DNA of 64,000 nucleotides from Homoserinimonas sedimenticola (GCF_026094475.1 NZ_JAPELL010000001.1:1264326-1328325); one strand, 5' to 3'; positions 1 to 10,519 are shown, counted from the first letter of the stretch. Made by a program: numbers and translations. Notes: generated by a model from the letters alone, not told the origin.

Positions 1-54
1 CGTGATGGTGACACCCGAGGGGATGTCGATGGGGAGACGTCCGATTCGTGACAT
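1..54 (-). CDS. rplF: 50S ribosomal protein L6, N-terminal fragment
   Basis: Only the first 18 codons lie in the window; the gene continues beyond position 1. They read MSRIGRLPIDIPSGV and on, which is the conserved start of bacterial L6, a large-subunit protein near the factor-binding centre. The ATG lies 6 nt after the rpsH stop codon, so it is the next gene of the spc part of the ribosomal operon. The order rpsH-rplF is the usual one, which supports the call despite the short sequence. Confidence 0.9.
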   Translation of the reverse strand, partial: MSRIGRLPIDIPSGVTIT

Positions 55-60
55 GACGGA

Positions 61-459
61 TCACCACACGTAGGCGAGGACTTCCCCACCCACGCCCTTA
101 CTTGTTGCCTGGCGGTCCGTGAGGAGGCCAGAGGAGGTCGACAGGATGGCCACACCGAGTCCGCCGTGGACGCGCGGGATCTCAGTGGACTTCGCGTATA
201 CGCGGAGGCCGGGCTTCGAGACGCGCTTCACGCCCGCGATGGAGCGCTCGCGGTTCGGGCCGTACTTGAGGTCGAGCGTGAGCGTCTGTCCGACGCGCGC
301 GTCCTCGACCTTCCACCCGCTGATGTAGCCCTCCTTCTGGAGGATCTCGGCGATGTGGGTCTTGAGCTTGCTGCTCGGCATCGACACGGAGTCGTGGTGA
401 GCCGAGTTGGCGTTGCGCAGTCTGGTCAGCATGTCTGCGACCGGATCTGTCATTGTCAT
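61..459 (-). CDS. rpsH: 30S ribosomal protein S8
   Basis: S8 binds the central domain of 16S rRNA and is needed for assembly of the small subunit. The 132-residue product has the usual length and opens with [16 protein letters not shown], the typical S8 N-terminus. The C-terminal half carries the conserved segment [17 protein letters not shown] and ends GGEVLAYVW, as in most S8 proteins. It is separated from rplE by 99 nt that are too short for the S14 gene often found here. Transcription follows the operon from rpsJ; rplF follows after 6 nt. Confidence 0.97.
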   Translation of the reverse strand: MTMTDPVADMLTRLRNANSAHHDSVSMPSSKLKTHIAEILQKEGYISGWKVEDARVGQTLTLDLKYGPNRERSIAGVKRVSKPGLRVYAKSTEIPRVHGGLGVAILSTSSGLLTDRQATSKGVGGEVLAYVW

Positions 460-558
460 GAGTTCTTATTCCTTGTCTCGGCCGGTTTCGACATCCGTTA
501 CACGAATGCCGACCCTGCCGATCGATGCCCTCCGGCCCTGTGCCGGATGGCGGGGGTA

Positions 559-1152
559 TTACCGGGCGTTCGCCTCGTCGGACTTGAACGGGAACCCGAG
601 GGCCTTGAGGAGGGCGCGGCCCTCATCGTCGTTCTTCGCCGTCGTGACGATCGTGATGTCGAAGCCGCGGACGCGGTCGATCTTGTCCTGGTCGATCTCG
701 TGGAACATCGACTGCTCGTTGAGACCAAAGGTGTAGTTGCCGTGACCGTCGAACTGCTTGGGGCTCAGGCCACGGAAGTCACGAATACGCGGGAGCGCGA
801 GCGTGACGAGACGGTCCATGAACTCCCACGCGCGGTCGCCACGAAGCGTGACATGTGCACCGATCGGCTGGCCCTCTCGCAGCTTGAACTGCGCGATGGA
901 CTTGCGAGCGGCAGTCACCTGCGGCTTCTGGCCGGTGATCGCGACGAGGTCGCGCACGGCGCCCTCGATGACCTTGCTGTCACGCGCGGCCTCACCAACA
1001 CCCGTGTTCACGACGATCTTGACGAGACCCGGCACCTGGTGCGGGTTCGTGAATCCGAACTGCTCCTTGAGCTGCGCGGCGATCTCGTTGCGGTACTTCA
1101 GCTTGAGGCGCGGCTGGATTTTGCCAGTCGTCGCTGCTGCGGTGTCAGTCAT
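559..1152 (-). CDS. rplE: 50S ribosomal protein L5
   Basis: L5 binds 5S rRNA and forms part of the central protuberance of the large subunit. The 197-residue product has the family length with a short N-terminal tail ([17 protein letters not shown]). Conserved stretches are visible: [35 protein letters not shown] and [13 protein letters not shown]. Its ATG overlaps the rplX stop codon in a TAATG arrangement, indicating translational coupling. A 99-nt gap follows before rpsH. It belongs to the minus-strand ribosomal operon. Confidence 0.98.
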   Translation of the reverse strand: MTDTAAATTGKIQPRLKLKYRNEIAAQLKEQFGFTNPHQVPGLVKIVVNTGVGEAARDSKVIEGAVRDLVAITGQKPQVTAARKSIAQFKLREGQPIGAHVTLRGDRAWEFMDRLVTLALPRIRDFRGLSPKQFDGHGNYTFGLNEQSMFHEIDQDKIDRVRGFDITIVTTAKNDDEGRALLKALGFPFKSDEANAR

Positions 1153-1502
1153 TACAGGTCCTTACCTGACTTCTTGGCGTAGCGAACGCGAACGGTCTTG
1201 CCGTCGGCGTTCGTCTCCACACGGTGGCCGACGCGAGTCGGCTTCTTGGTTTCGGGGTCGACCAGGGCGACGTTCGAGATGTGAAGCGGAGCCTCGTGCG
1301 TCTCGATGCCGCCGGTCTTGGTGCCGCGCTGGGTCTGGCCGACGCGAACGTGCTTCGTGACGAGGTTCACGCCCTCGACGACGACACGGTTCTTCTCGAC
1401 GATGACCTCGAGCACGCGCCCCTGCTTGCCGCGGTCGCCGCCACGAGCCTGGGTGCGGCCGCTGATCACCTGGACGAGGTCGCCCTTCTTGATCTTCGCC
1501 AT
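1152..1502 (-). CDS. rplX: 50S ribosomal protein L24
   Basis: L24 is an early assembly protein of the large subunit that binds the 5' end of 23S rRNA. The 116-residue product carries the N-terminal KOW motif ([29 protein letters not shown], cited here as a region near residues 5-33 with key glycines) and the later segment [21 protein letters not shown]. Length and motif order are normal. It starts 2 nt after the rplN stop and overlaps the rplE start, in the standard rplN-rplX-rplE order. Confidence 0.97.
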   Translation of the reverse strand: MAKIKKGDLVQVISGRTQARGGDRGKQGRVLEVIVEKNRVVVEGVNLVTKHVRVGQTQRGTKTGGIETHEAPLHISNVALVDPETKKPTRVGHRVETNADGKTVRVRYAKKSGKDL

Positions 1503-1504
1503 GA

Positions 1505-1873
1505 CTAAATAACCTCCGGGGCGAGCGAGACGATCTTCATGAACTTCTTGTCGCGAAGCTCACGGCCGACCGGCCCGAAGATGCGGGTACCACGCGGGTC
1601 CCCGTCAGCCTTCAGGATGACGGCGGCGTTCTCGTCGAACTTGATGTACGAGCCGTCGGGACGGCGCGTCTCCTTCTTGGTGCGAACGATGACTGCCTTG
1701 ACGACGTCACCCTTCTTCACGTTGCCGCCCGGGATCGCGTCCTTGACGGTCGCGACGATGACATCGCCGAGACCGGCGTAGCGGCGGCCCGAGCCGCCAA
1801 GCACGCGAATCGTGAGCAGCGTCTTGGCGCCGGTGTTGTCGGCAACCTTGACTCTAGATTCCTGCTGAAGCAT
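1505..1873 (-). CDS. rplN: 50S ribosomal protein L14
   Basis: L14 sits at the subunit interface and contacts 16S rRNA in bridge B5/B8. The 122-residue product has the exact family length and begins [17 protein letters not shown], the diagnostic L14 N-terminus. The basic loop [16 protein letters not shown] and the C-terminal [22 protein letters not shown] are also typical. It lies 55 nt after rpsQ and immediately before rplX in the ribosomal operon. Confidence 0.98.
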   Translation of the reverse strand: MLQQESRVKVADNTGAKTLLTIRVLGGSGRRYAGLGDVIVATVKDAIPGGNVKKGDVVKAVIVRTKKETRRPDGSYIKFDENAAVILKADGDPRGTRIFGPVGRELRDKKFMKIVSLAPEVI

Positions 1874-1928
1874 GTTGTGTCCTCTTTCGAAGCAAGTTGG
1901 CTGTTATCTCGAAACCGAGATAGAGGAC

Positions 1929-2219
1929 CTACTTGGCCTTTTCCAAAATTTCAACGAGGCGCCAACGCTTCGAAGCGCTCAGCGGGCGCGTCTCGGCGAT
2001 GACGACGAGGTCGCCGATGCCGGCCGTGTTGTTCTCGTCGTGAACCTTGCGCTTCTCCGTGCGGCGGATGACCTTGCCGTACAGGGGGTGCTTCACGCGG
2101 TCCTCGACCTCGACGACGATGGTCTTCTCCATCTTGTCGGAGACGACGTAGCCACGCTGAACCTTGCGGTAGCCGCGGACGACGGGCTCGACCGTGGCCT
2201 TCTCTTCTGCCTTAGCCAT
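1929..2219 (-). CDS. rpsQ: 30S ribosomal protein S17
   Basis: S17 binds the 5' domain of 16S rRNA. The 96-residue product shows the OB-fold landmarks [26 protein letters not shown] and [20 protein letters not shown]. It has a short charged N-terminal extension ([12 protein letters not shown]), common in actinobacteria. The ATG overlaps the last base of the rpmC stop codon (TAATG), so it is probably coupled to rpmC. rplN follows after 55 nt. Confidence 0.97.
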   Translation of the reverse strand: MAKAEEKATVEPVVRGYRKVQRGYVVSDKMEKTIVVEVEDRVKHPLYGKVIRRTEKRKVHDENNTAGIGDLVVIAETRPLSASKRWRLVEILEKAK

Positions 2220-2545
2220 TACTTGGCCTCCTCGGTCTTGTCGGCCTCGGGAGCCGCGTCAGCAGCATCCTTCTTCGCCTTGGTCTTCTTCTCTGCCTTG
2301 GCGGGCGCCTCAACCGGGGCGGGGGTGGCACGGATGCCCAGCTCGCGCTCACGGATGACCGTGTAGATGCGGGCGATGTCGCGCTTGACGGCGCGGAGGC
2401 GTCCGTGGCTCTCGAGCTGGCCGGTGGCCGCCTGGAACCGCAGGTTGAAGAGCTCTTCCTTGGCCTTCTTGAGTTCGTCGACGAGACGCTCGTCTTCGAA
2501 AGTGTCGAGCTCGACGGTAGCGAGCTCCTTGGAACCGATCGCCAT
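2219..2545 (-). CDS. rpmC: 50S ribosomal protein L29 with acidic/lysine-rich tail
   Basis: L29 lies near the peptide exit tunnel and helps dock trigger factor and SRP. The conserved core is visible at residues 15-75 ([43 protein letters not shown]). The product is 108 residues, against about 65-75 for most L29 proteins; the excess is a C-terminal Ala/Lys/Glu-rich low-complexity tail from about residue 73. Such tails occur in actinobacterial L29 proteins, so this is real and not a frameshift. It overlaps rplP and rpsQ by one base each. Confidence 0.96.
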   Translation of the reverse strand: MAIGSKELATVELDTFEDERLVDELKKAKEELFNLRFQAATGQLESHGRLRAVKRDIARIYTVIRERELGIRATPAPVEAPAKAEKKTKAKKDAADAAPEADKTEEAK

Positions 2546-2964
2546 TATGCGTCGCCCTCCTCACGCGCGATGATGCGTGCCTTCAGTGGAAGCTTGTGGA
2601 TTGCACGGGTGAGTGCCTCGCGGGCGAGTGTCTCGTTGACACCCGCGACCTCGAAGAGCACGCGGCCCGGCTTGACGTTGGCGACCCACCACTCCGGCGA
2701 ACCCTTACCGGAACCCATTCGGGTCTCGGCCGGCTTCTTGGTCAGCGGACGGTCGGGGTAGATGTTGATCCACACCTTTCCACCACGCTTGATGTGACGG
2801 GTCATGGCGATACGAGCGGCCTCGATCTGCCGGTTGGTGACATACGCGGGCGTGAGCGCCTGGATGCCGAACTCGCCGAAGTTCACCTTCGTGCCGCCGG
2901 TGGCCTGTCCGCCACGGCCGGGGTGGTGCTGCTTGCGGAACTTGACCTTACGTGGGATCAACAT
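2545..2964 (-). CDS. rplP: 50S ribosomal protein L16
   Basis: L16 is essential for late large-subunit assembly and positions tRNA near the A site. The 139-residue product has normal length. It starts [19 protein letters not shown] and contains [37 protein letters not shown] and [19 protein letters not shown], which together identify L16. It begins 2 nt after the rpsC stop and overlaps the rpmC start by one base, so rpsC-rplP-rpmC are translated in tight succession. Confidence 0.98.
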   Translation of the reverse strand: MLIPRKVKFRKQHHPGRGGQATGGTKVNFGEFGIQALTPAYVTNRQIEAARIAMTRHIKRGGKVWINIYPDRPLTKKPAETRMGSGKGSPEWWVANVKPGRVLFEVAGVNETLAREALTRAIHKLPLKARIIAREEGDA

Positions 2965-2966
2965 TG

Positions 2967-3725
2967 TTATGCCTCAACTCCTGCTGCGACGGGCGCCTCA
3001 GCCTTGGGGGCCGCACCGCGACGCGGACGATCACCGCGCTCGGGGCGCGAAGACTTCTGGTTCGCCTGCTCGCGGGCGAGTTCCTTGTTGGTGATGTCAC
3101 CCTTGTAGATCCAGACCTTGACGCCGATGCGGCCGAAGGTCGTGCGGGCCTCGTAGAAGCCGTAGTCGATGTTCGCGCGAAGGGTGTGCAGCGGCACACG
3201 ACCCTCACGGTAGAACTCCGAACGGCTCATCTCGGCACCGCCGAGACGACCGGAGACCTGGATGCGCACACCCTTGGCGCCAGCACGCTGCGCGCCCTGG
3301 AGACCCTTGCGCATTGCGCGACGGAAGGCGACACGGGCGCTGAGCTGCTCCGCGATGCCCTGGGCGACGAGCTGCGCCTCAGCCTCGGGGTTCTTGACCT
3401 CGAGGATGTTGAGCTGGATCTGCTTGCCCGTGAGCTTCTCGAGGTCGCCACGGATGCGCTCGGCCTCGGCGCCGCGGCGACCGATCACGATGCCCGGGCG
3501 AGCTGTGTGGATGTCCACGCGGACGCGGTCACGGGTGCGCTCGATCTCGATGCGCGCCACGCCAGCACGGTCGAGGGACGTCTTGAGCAGGTTGCGGATG
3601 CGCACGTCCTCGGCGACGTAGTCGCTGTAACGCTGGCCCGGCTTGGTGCTGTCGGCGAACCACCGCGACACATGGTCGGTCGTGATTCCCAGACGGAAAC
3701 CGTAGGGGTTGACTTTCTGGCCCAT
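2967..3725 (-). CDS. rpsC: 30S ribosomal protein S3
   Basis: S3 forms part of the mRNA entry channel of the small subunit. The 252-residue product begins [14 protein letters not shown] and has the KH-type segment around [18 protein letters not shown] (GxxG loop) near residue 80. The C-terminal domain signature RREGRVPL-type stretch ([19 protein letters not shown]) is present. The last 40 or so residues are a basic, Ala/Pro-rich tail. Its start overlaps the last base of the rplV stop. Confidence 0.98.
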   Translation of the reverse strand: MGQKVNPYGFRLGITTDHVSRWFADSTKPGQRYSDYVAEDVRIRNLLKTSLDRAGVARIEIERTRDRVRVDIHTARPGIVIGRRGAEAERIRGDLEKLTGKQIQLNILEVKNPEAEAQLVAQGIAEQLSARVAFRRAMRKGLQGAQRAGAKGVRIQVSGRLGGAEMSRSEFYREGRVPLHTLRANIDYGFYEARTTFGRIGVKVWIYKGDITNKELAREQANQKSSRPERGDRPRRGAAPKAEAPVAAGVEA

Positions 3726-4120
3726 TACTTCTTCCCTGCCTTCGCAGTCGTCTTCTTCGCGTCGGCCTCGTCAGGCGTGGCCAGCACGACGGTGATGTGG
3801 CTCGTACGCTTGAGGATCTTGAACGCGCGGCCCTGAGCACGCGGCTGGAACCGCTTGAGCGTCGTGCCCTCGTCGACGTAGGCCTGGCTGATGTACAGGT
3901 CCTGCTCGTCGAGGAAGCTGTTGCTGGCATCCGCCTTGACCCGTGCGTTGGCGATCGCCGAGGCGACCAGCTTGTACACGGGCTCGCTCGCACCCTGCGG
4001 TGCGAACTTGAGGATGGCCAGGGCCTCGTGGGCCTGCTTGCCGCGGATCATGTTGACGACACGACGAGCCTTCATAGGGGTCACGCGGATGTGTCGCACG
4101 CGGGCGATCGACTCCACCAT
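3725..4120 (-). CDS. rplV: 50S ribosomal protein L22
   Basis: L22 spans domains of 23S rRNA and its beta-hairpin lines the peptide exit tunnel, where macrolide-resistance changes can arise. The 131-residue product has [22 protein letters not shown] at its N-terminus (quoted region about residues 6-27), and the hairpin [25 protein letters not shown] region near residues 84-108. A short lysine-rich tail ends the protein. It lies 25 nt after rpsS and overlaps rpsC by one base. Confidence 0.97.
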   Translation of the reverse strand: MVESIARVRHIRVTPMKARRVVNMIRGKQAHEALAILKFAPQGASEPVYKLVASAIANARVKADASNSFLDEQDLYISQAYVDEGTTLKRFQPRAQGRAFKILKRTSHITVVLATPDEADAKKTTAKAGKK

Positions 4121-4145
4121 TTCTCTACCTCCTTCACCACCGCGA

Positions 4146-4427
4146 TTAGCGGCGGCGACCCTTCTTGTCGTCCTTCACGTGTCCACGGAAGGTGCGGGTG
4201 GGGGCAAACTCTCCGAGCTTGTGGCCCACCATGGTCTCGGTGACGAACACCGGGATGTGCTTGCGACCGTCGTGCACCGCGATCGTGTGGCCAAGCATGG
4301 CCGGGACGATCATGGAGCGGCGCGACCAGGTCTTGATCACGTTCTTGCTGTTGGCCTCGTTCTGCGCGGCAACCTTGCGGAAAAGGTGCTCGTCGACGAA
4401 GGGGCCCTTCTTGAGACTGCGTGGCAT
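4146..4427 (-). CDS. rpsS: 30S ribosomal protein S19
   Basis: S19 forms a complex with S13 in the head of the small subunit. The 93-residue product has the exact family length. It starts [15 protein letters not shown] and contains [19 protein letters not shown] and [20 protein letters not shown], which are diagnostic. It lies 27 nt downstream of rplB and 25 nt upstream of rplV in the standard S10-operon order. Confidence 0.98.
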   Translation of the reverse strand: MPRSLKKGPFVDEHLFRKVAAQNEANSKNVIKTWSRRSMIVPAMLGHTIAVHDGRKHIPVFVTETMVGHKLGEFAPTRTFRGHVKDDKKGRRR

Positions 4428-4454
4428 TTTCTACCCTTTGTTCCTTTTCCTGGG

Positions 4455-5294
4455 CTACTTGCGCTTCTTGCCCGCGTTGCGGCGGCGAACGATGAGCTTG
4501 TCGCTCTCGCGGTTCGGCTTGCGGGTACGACCCTCGGCCTGGCCCCAGGGGCTGACCGGGTGGCGACCACCGGAGGTCTTGCCCTCACCACCACCGTGCG
4601 GGTGGTCGACGGGGTTCATCGCGACACCGCGGACAGTCGGGCGCACGCCCTTCCAGCGCATACGGCCGGCCTTGCCCCAGTTGATGTTCGACTGCTCGGC
4701 GTTGCCGACCTCGCCGATCGTGGCGCGGCAGCGAGCATCCACGTTGCGGATCTCGCCGGAGGGCATACGCAGCTGGGCGTAGGGGCCGTCCTTCGCGACG
4801 AGGCGCACCGAGGCACCGGCCGAACGAGCGATCTTTGCGCCGCCACCGGGCTTGAGCTCGATGGCGTGGACGACCGTACCGACCGGGATGTTCTTGAGCG
4901 GCAGGTTGTTACCAGGCTTGATGTCGGCACCGGCACCCGACTCGACGATGTCACCCTGCTTGAGCTTCTCGGGCGCGATGATGTAGCGCTTCGTGCCGTC
5001 GAAGTAGTGGAGCAGGGCGATGCGCGCCGTGCGGTTGGGGTCGTACTCGATGTGAGCGACCTTGGCGTTGATGCCGTCCTTGTCATTGCGACGGAAGTCG
5101 ATGACGCGGTACTGACGCTTGTGGCCACCACCGATGTGGCGGGTCGTGATACGACCCGAGTTGTTGCGACCACCGGTCTTGGGCAGCGGGCGAAGCAGCG
5201 ACTTCTCGGGAGTCGAGCGGGTGATCTCAGCGAAGTCTGCGACCGAAGAACCGCGACGACCGGGAGTCGTGGGCTTGTACTTGCGAATTGCCAT
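4455..5294 (-). CDS. rplB: 50S ribosomal protein L2
   Basis: L2 is a primary 23S rRNA-binding protein near the peptidyl-transferase centre. The 279-residue product begins [20 protein letters not shown]. The C-terminal signature [16 protein letters not shown] carries the conserved histidine needed for activity. Other landmarks are [18 protein letters not shown] and [14 protein letters not shown]. Length is normal. It lies 18 nt after rplW. Confidence 0.98.
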   Translation of the reverse strand: MAIRKYKPTTPGRRGSSVADFAEITRSTPEKSLLRPLPKTGGRNNSGRITTRHIGGGHKRQYRVIDFRRNDKDGINAKVAHIEYDPNRTARIALLHYFDGTKRYIIAPEKLKQGDIVESGAGADIKPGNNLPLKNIPVGTVVHAIELKPGGGAKIARSAGASVRLVAKDGPYAQLRMPSGEIRNVDARCRATIGEVGNAEQSNINWGKAGRMRWKGVRPTVRGVAMNPVDHPHGGGEGKTSGGRHPVSPWGQAEGRTRKPNRESDKLIVRRRNAGKKRK

Positions 5295-5312
5295 TGGTTA
5301 TTCCTCTGCTCC

Positions 5313-5612
5313 CTAGCCGACAGCCGTGAAGATGTCGATGGAACCGGACTTGAGCGTCACGATGGCGCGCTTGGTGTCCTTGCGCTTGCCGATGCCGAAG
5401 CGGGTGCGACGCGTCTTGCCCTGGCGGTTGAGCGTGTTAATGGACTCGACCTTGACACCGAAGATCTTCTCGATCGCGAGCTTGATCTCGGTCTTGTTCG
5501 AGCGGGGGTCCACCTCGAAGGTGTACTTGCCCTGGTCGATCAGGTTGTAGCTCTTCTCAGAGACGACGGGCGCGATGATGACGTCGCGCGGGTCCTTGTA
5601 TGTGGCGCTCAT
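5313..5612 (-). CDS. rplW: 50S ribosomal protein L23
   Basis: L23 sits at the exit of the peptide tunnel and docks trigger factor and SRP. The 99-residue product shows [20 protein letters not shown] and [20 protein letters not shown], the usual N-terminal half, and the extended loop [20 protein letters not shown]. The ATG overlaps the stop of rplD by four bases (ATGA), a coupled arrangement. rplB follows after 18 nt. Confidence 0.98.
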   Translation of the reverse strand: MSATYKDPRDVIIAPVVSEKSYNLIDQGKYTFEVDPRSNKTEIKLAIEKIFGVKVESINTLNRQGKTRRTRFGIGKRKDTKRAIVTLKSGSIDIFTAVG

Positions 5613-6262
5613 GCGCTCACCTTCTCTTCCTGCTTGGCCTTGGACGCGACGAATGCCTCGAGGGCGCCCTTGGTGAAGACGATGTCGTCGCTCACGAGCA
5701 CGTCGTACGCGTTGAGCTGGTCGTAGGGAAGGACGTGAACGGTCGGAATGTTCCGCACGCTCTTGAAGCTGACCTCGTCGCTGCGCTCCAGCACGATAAG
5801 CACGTGCTTGCTCGTCGCGATGCTCTCGAGCAGCGCCGCAACAGCCTTCGTCGAGGGCGCCTCGCCGAGGGCGAGCGACTCGATCACGTGGATGCGTCCG
5901 CCGCGGGCGCGGTCGGAGAGAGCACCACGAAGGGCTGCAGCGATCATCTTCTTGGGGGTGCGCTGCGCGTAGTCGCGCGGCGTCGGCCCGTGAACGATGC
6001 CACCACCGGTCATCTGGGGAGCGCGGATCGAGCCCTGGCGAGCACGACCGGTTCCCTTCTGCTTGAACGGCTTGCGGCCTGCACCCGAGACCTCGCCGCG
6101 ACCCTTGGTCTTGTGCGTGCCCTGGCGAGCGGCGGCGCGCTGGGCGACGACCACCTGGTGGATCAGCGGGATGTTGGTCTGCACATCGAACGTGTCGGCG
6201 GGAAGGTCGACCGAACCGACCTTCTTGCCCTTCACGTCGATGACGTCGATAGCGGTAGCCAT
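5609..6262 (-). CDS. rplD: 50S ribosomal protein L4
   Basis: L4 contributes a loop to the wall of the peptide exit tunnel; in enterobacteria it also autoregulates the S10 operon, which is not shown here. The 217-residue product includes the tunnel-loop region [20 protein letters not shown] and the segment [10 protein letters not shown]-like [18 protein letters not shown]. Length is normal. It begins 5 nt after rplC and overlaps rplW. Confidence 0.98.
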   Translation of the reverse strand: MATAIDVIDVKGKKVGSVDLPADTFDVQTNIPLIHQVVVAQRAAARQGTHKTKGRGEVSGAGRKPFKQKGTGRARQGSIRAPQMTGGGIVHGPTPRDYAQRTPKKMIAAALRGALSDRARGGRIHVIESLALGEAPSTKAVAALLESIATSKHVLIVLERSDEVSFKSVRNIPTVHVLPYDQLNAYDVLVSDDIVFTKGALEAFVASKAKQEEKVSA

Positions 6263-6267
6263 GAGGA

Positions 6268-6918
6268 TCAGGCTCCCTTCACTGCGTTACGAACGAAAAC
6301 GATGCGGCCGCGAGCGCCGGGAACTGCACCCTTGACGAGAAGGAGGCCCTTCTCTGCGTCGACGGCGTGGACCGTGAGGCCCTGCACCGTGACGCGGTCG
6401 CCGCCCATGCGGCCCGCCATGCGCATGCCCTTGAAGACACGGCTGGGGGTCGAGGAGGCGCCGATCGAGCCCGGCTTGCGGTGGTTGCGGTGCGCACCGT
6501 GCGAGGCGGAGACGCCCTGGAAGTTGTGGCGCTTCATGACACCGGCGAAGCCCTTGCCCTTGCTCGTGCCGACGACGTCGACCTTCTGGCCGGCCTCGAA
6601 GGTGTCGACCGCGAGCTCCTGACCGAGCGAGTACTCGGAGGCGTCGGAGGTGCGGAACTCGGTCAGGTGACGACGCGGCGTGACGCCCGCCTTCTCGAAG
6701 TGACCGGTCGCCGGCTTGTTGGCCTTGCGCGGGTCGATCTGGCCGTAGGCGATCTGCACGGCCTCGTAGCCGTCGACCTCGGGCGTGCGAACCTGCGTCA
6801 CGACGTTGGGCGTGATCTCGATGACGGTCACGGGGATGAGCTTGTTGTTCTCGTCCCAGACCTGGGTCATGCCGAGCTTGGTGCCCAGCAGGCCCTTTCG
6901 GGTCATAGTTGTAGCCAT
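6268..6918 (-). CDS. rplC: 50S ribosomal protein L3
   Basis: L3 is an assembly-initiating protein whose central loop approaches the peptidyl-transferase centre. The 216-residue product shows [20 protein letters not shown] near the N-terminus and the L3 signature [16 protein letters not shown] followed by [17 protein letters not shown]. The glutamine that is methylated in the family lies in the MKRHNFQG region. It lies 8 nt after rpsJ. The first residues MATTMT leave an alternative ATG at codon 5. Confidence 0.98.
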   Translation of the reverse strand: MATTMTRKGLLGTKLGMTQVWDENNKLIPVTVIEITPNVVTQVRTPEVDGYEAVQIAYGQIDPRKANKPATGHFEKAGVTPRRHLTEFRTSDASEYSLGQELAVDTFEAGQKVDVVGTSKGKGFAGVMKRHNFQGVSASHGAHRNHRKPGSIGASSTPSRVFKGMRMAGRMGGDRVTVQGLTVHAVDAEKGLLLVKGAVPGARGRIVFVRNAVKGA

Positions 6919-6926
6919 GGTGATCC

Positions 6927-7235
6927 TTACAGCTTGATCTCGATGTTGACGTCGGCCGGCAGGTCGAGACGCATGAGCGAGTCGACGGCCTTCGGAGTCG
7001 GGTCAATGATGTCGATCAGGCGCTTGTGAGTGCGCTTCTCGAAGTGCTCGCGAGCATCCTTGTACTTGTGAGGAGAGCGGATCACGACGACCACGTTCTT
7101 CTCAGTCGGAAGGGGCACCGGACCAACCACCGTCGCGCCTGCACGGGTCACCGTGTCGACGATCTTGCGCGCCGAGCTGTCGATGACCTCGTGGTCATAC
7201 GACTTAAGTCGGATGCGGATCTTCTGTCCCGCCAT
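6927..7235 (-). CDS. rpsJ: 30S ribosomal protein S10 (NusE)
   Basis: S10 is a small-subunit head protein and, as NusE, a transcription antitermination factor. The 102-residue product is of standard length. It starts [19 protein letters not shown] and contains [25 protein letters not shown] (region residues 36-60, with the conserved PLPT motif) and the C-terminal [13 protein letters not shown]. It is the first gene of the minus-strand ribosomal operon; the 399 bp upstream hold its leader. Confidence 0.98.
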   Translation of the reverse strand: MAGQKIRIRLKSYDHEVIDSSARKIVDTVTRAGATVVGPVPLPTEKNVVVVIRSPHKYKDAREHFEKRTHKRLIDIIDPTPKAVDSLMRLDLPADVNIEIKL

Positions 7236-7634
7236 GTCTGACTCTCTCTCTTTAGTACCAAGTGCGCAGTTTCACGCACACGCTGCGGAGCACTTCTGCT
7301 GTCGCACCACTGTTTTCATGTCAAACGCCAGGCCCTGTGGCCCGACACCGTCTCGACTCACGCGCTCCGGCATCCGCCGTCACAGGCACACGGCTATCCG
7401 GGTGTCTTTCGAGTGTCGATTAAGCTTTGTCCTGCTACCCGCGGCCTAGATGCTCACCCTGGCCGCTCGCATCAGCGAACCCGGCCCCGGCGTCAAATCT
7501 ATGCACTGCCTGGCAGTGATCCCAGCCCCGGTCGATCGTGCACCGGGCGGAAATGTTGAACTAGAAGAGTTTGCCACATCGGGCACGGTGCTGCAACCCG
7601 GGCGTGTCGCGCTTCGGCAGTCCACTGCGGATGC
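7236..7634 (-). promoter_or_regulatory. Leader and promoter region of the S10 operon
   Basis: This 399-bp stretch separates topoisomerase IB from rpsJ and contains no convincing gene. On the minus strand a TTGACA hexamer lies at 7319-7324, but no good -10 box follows at 16-18 bp. A 15-bp palindrome CACTGCC-T-GGCAGTG lies at 7504-7518. A weak CCCGGT/ACCGGG stem lies near 7527-7547. The region must carry the operon promoter and probably the end of the topoisomerase transcript, but I cannot place either exactly. Confidence 0.4.
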
Positions 7635-8597
7635 TCAGGAAAGCAGGTCCAGGAGCTCCGATTCAGCCGCGTTCAGGCGCCCCGGATCGATCGTCGACCC
7701 GCGCTCGAAGCGGTCGATGACGCGAGGGTCGATGTAGCTCGTGCGCGCGATCGCCGGAGTATTCCCCAGGACCTCGGCCGCAGCATCCGCGGCCTGTTTG
7801 ACAGCCCGCGCGCGCGCCCGCGCGGATGACTGCGGGCCGGACTTGGCGAGGCTCACGGCCGCGGCAACCGTGCCGTGCAGCGTGCGGAAATCCTTGGCGG
7901 TGAAGTCGCCGCCCGTGCGCCGACGCAGGTCCTCATTGATCTCCTCAGCCGACAGGGTGTGCCACGCGTCGCCGTCGCGCCAGGCAAGCAGGCGCTCGTC
8001 TCCCCCGCGCCGCTTCAGAGAGCGCAGCAGACGGGCAAGATCCGGATCCTGAAAACTCGACGACCATTCGATACCGCCCTTCGCGGGAAACTCGAGCGTC
8101 ACCTCATCGTCGCGGATCCGCGCATGCCTGCAGAGCAGGGTCGAAAGGCCGTGACTGCCGTTCGTCTCGGCATACTGCTCGGAGCCGACGCGCAGGCTCC
8201 CCCGGTCGAGCATCCGGAAGGCCCCCGCGAGCACGCGCTGCTTCGACAGCCCGTCGCCCCGCAGGTCAATCGTCACCTGCCGCCGCGCCGACGAGAGGGT
8301 CGCCGCCAGCTCGAGCGCGCGGTCGAACTTGACCCGATCCTTCTGCTCCCGCCACGCCGGGTGGTAGAGGTATTGGCGTCGACCCGCAGCATCCACCCCC
8401 GTCGCCTGGATATGCCCATTGTCGAAAGTGCAGATCCAGACATCCGTCCACGCGGGCGGGATCGCGAGGGATGCGATTCGCTCCCGCGTCGCCGCATCGA
8501 CCGGCGAACCGTCAGGGGCACGATAGGAGAAGCCCCGGCCCGCCCGGCGGCGAGTAATGCCGGGGGCAGCAGTCTTGGAACGCCGGAGTCGGGGCAT
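7635..8597 (-). CDS. Type IB DNA topoisomerase (poxvirus-like)
   Basis: A 320-residue eukaryotic/poxvirus-type topoisomerase that relaxes supercoils by a 3'-phosphotyrosyl intermediate without ATP. Conserved features are the N-terminal IPPAWTDVWICTFDNGHIQATG, the arginine in RVGSEQY (about R136) followed by HGLSTL, the FPAKGG lysine (K173), KDFRTLHGT (R238) and the LGNTPAIARTSYIDP segment with the nucleophile Tyr288. Size matches bacterial members. It is 45 nt downstream of the membrane protein gene. No Shine-Dalgarno is visible; TAGGTT lies 6 nt before the ATG, suggesting a leaderless mRNA. Confidence 0.93.
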   Translation of the reverse strand: MPRLRRSKTAAPGITRRRAGRGFSYRAPDGSPVDAATRERIASLAIPPAWTDVWICTFDNGHIQATGVDAAGRRQYLYHPAWREQKDRVKFDRALELAATLSSARRQVTIDLRGDGLSKQRVLAGAFRMLDRGSLRVGSEQYAETNGSHGLSTLLCRHARIRDDEVTLEFPAKGGIEWSSSFQDPDLARLLRSLKRRGGDERLLAWRDGDAWHTLSAEEINEDLRRRTGGDFTAKDFRTLHGTVAAAVSLAKSGPQSSARARARAVKQAADAAAEVLGNTPAIARTSYIDPRVIDRFERGSTIDPGRLNAAESELLDLLS

Positions 8598-8603
8598 GGC
8601 TCG

Positions 8604-8609
8604 AACCTA
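8604..8609 (-). promoter_or_regulatory. Candidate -10 box for leaderless topoisomerase mRNA
   Basis: On the minus strand TAGGTT is followed by six bases (CGAGCC) and then the ATG of the topoisomerase gene. No ribosome binding site precedes that ATG. TAnnnT boxes 6-7 nt before a start codon are typical of leaderless actinobacterial genes. No clear -35 box is present. Confidence 0.45.
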
Positions 8610-8642
8610 TGCCCGGCATCACGTCATGCACAGAGGAAGGCG

Positions 8643-9116
8643 CTACGCGGAGGGAGAACGGAATAGCCAGAACTGCACCAGCGTGGCCGCGAGGATGGCG
8701 GAAATGGCGAAGATGCCGGATGTCACGATCGAGATCGCCACCAGGAGGAGGGCCCAGCCGCCCTCGACCATCGCCACGACGAACCACGCCGCCGTCGCGA
8801 GCAGGGCACACCCGACTGCCACACCGGCCTGGAGCGCGAGCATCCGCAACCCGCGGAAGCGCCGCCAGCGGATCGACACGACCACGACGAGGATCGCCCA
8901 CGGCGGCACCATAAACCACAGCGTGCTGACGAGGAGCCGCGGCCCGCGCTCGAGGAAGGCCTGCGTGAGATCGCCCCCGTCGAGGAGCTGGAGGCCCCCT
9001 GCCCCAAGGGTCGCGAGGACGAGCGTCGCCGCGATCATCACGACCGCGCCCGCGGCAGCGCGCCGCGGCGATGGCTGCGCAGAGGGGACGCTCGCGTGCG
9101 TCATCGTTGCGCTCAT
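8643..9116 (-). CDS. Small four-helix membrane protein, unknown function
   Basis: I do not recognise the family. The start chosen is the ATG at 9116 (MSATMTHAS), because GAGGAGG lies a few bases upstream; an in-frame ATG 24 nt earlier has no such site. The 157-residue product has a short Ser/Pro/Ala-rich cytoplasmic start and then about four hydrophobic segments (GAVVMIAATLVLATLGAG, LVSTLWFMVPPWAILVVVV, MLALQAGVAVGCALLATAAW, ALLLVAISIVTSGIFAISAI). No catalytic motif is visible. It lies between the tuf terminator and the topoisomerase gene. Confidence 0.75.
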   Translation of the reverse strand: MSATMTHASVPSAQPSPRRAAAGAVVMIAATLVLATLGAGGLQLLDGGDLTQAFLERGPRLLVSTLWFMVPPWAILVVVVSIRWRRFRGLRMLALQAGVAVGCALLATAAWFVVAMVEGGWALLLVAISIVTSGIFAISAILAATLVQFWLFRSPSA

Positions 9117-9221
9117 CGGGGCCTCCTCGCCGACACGCATCGCCAGCGCTAGCGTGCGGCGTTCAGGCTAGCCCAGAGCGGAGGCCAGCAGGCAGCCCGC
9201 AAGCGGGGGTAGACGGGGCGC

Positions 9222-9259
9222 AAAAAGCGAAGGGGCCCGCGACCGAAGTCGCGGGCCCC
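9222..9259 (-). terminator. Intrinsic terminator after tuf
   Basis: A perfect 12-bp stem (GGGGCCCGCGAC with GTCGCGGGCCCC, loop TTCG on the minus strand) lies at 9232-9259. On the minus strand it is followed within a few bases by a run of five T at 9222-9226. It starts 18 nt after the tuf stop codon and ends the str operon. Confidence 0.9.
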
Positions 9260-9276
9260 TCCAGGAGCAACCGAAG

Positions 9277-10470
<1,194 letters not shown>

Positions 10471-10498
10471 TATGGTCCTCCTCAGGACAATGGTGCAG

Positions 10499-10519
10499 AC
10501 ATCCGAAATGATCGGATGT
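10499..10519 (-). repeat. Inverted repeat in the tuf leader
   Basis: ACATCCGA and TCGGATGT form an 8-bp stem around the 5-nt loop AATGA, about 30 nt upstream of the tuf start. It would form a hairpin in the fusA-tuf intergenic mRNA. A role in processing or translation control is possible but not shown. Confidence 0.5.

Noticed and set aside
460-558. Small S14 gene
   Set aside because: The gap is shorter than any S14 gene and all frames are non-ribosomal.
3891-5726. 611-codon frame opposite rplV, rpsS, rplB and rplW
   Set aside because: Shadow of four ribosomal protein genes. It spans their boundaries and has no recognisable domain.
7319-7324. TTGACA upstream of rpsJ as promoter
   Set aside because: No acceptable -10 box lies 16-18 bp downstream, so it is only noted in the leader entry.
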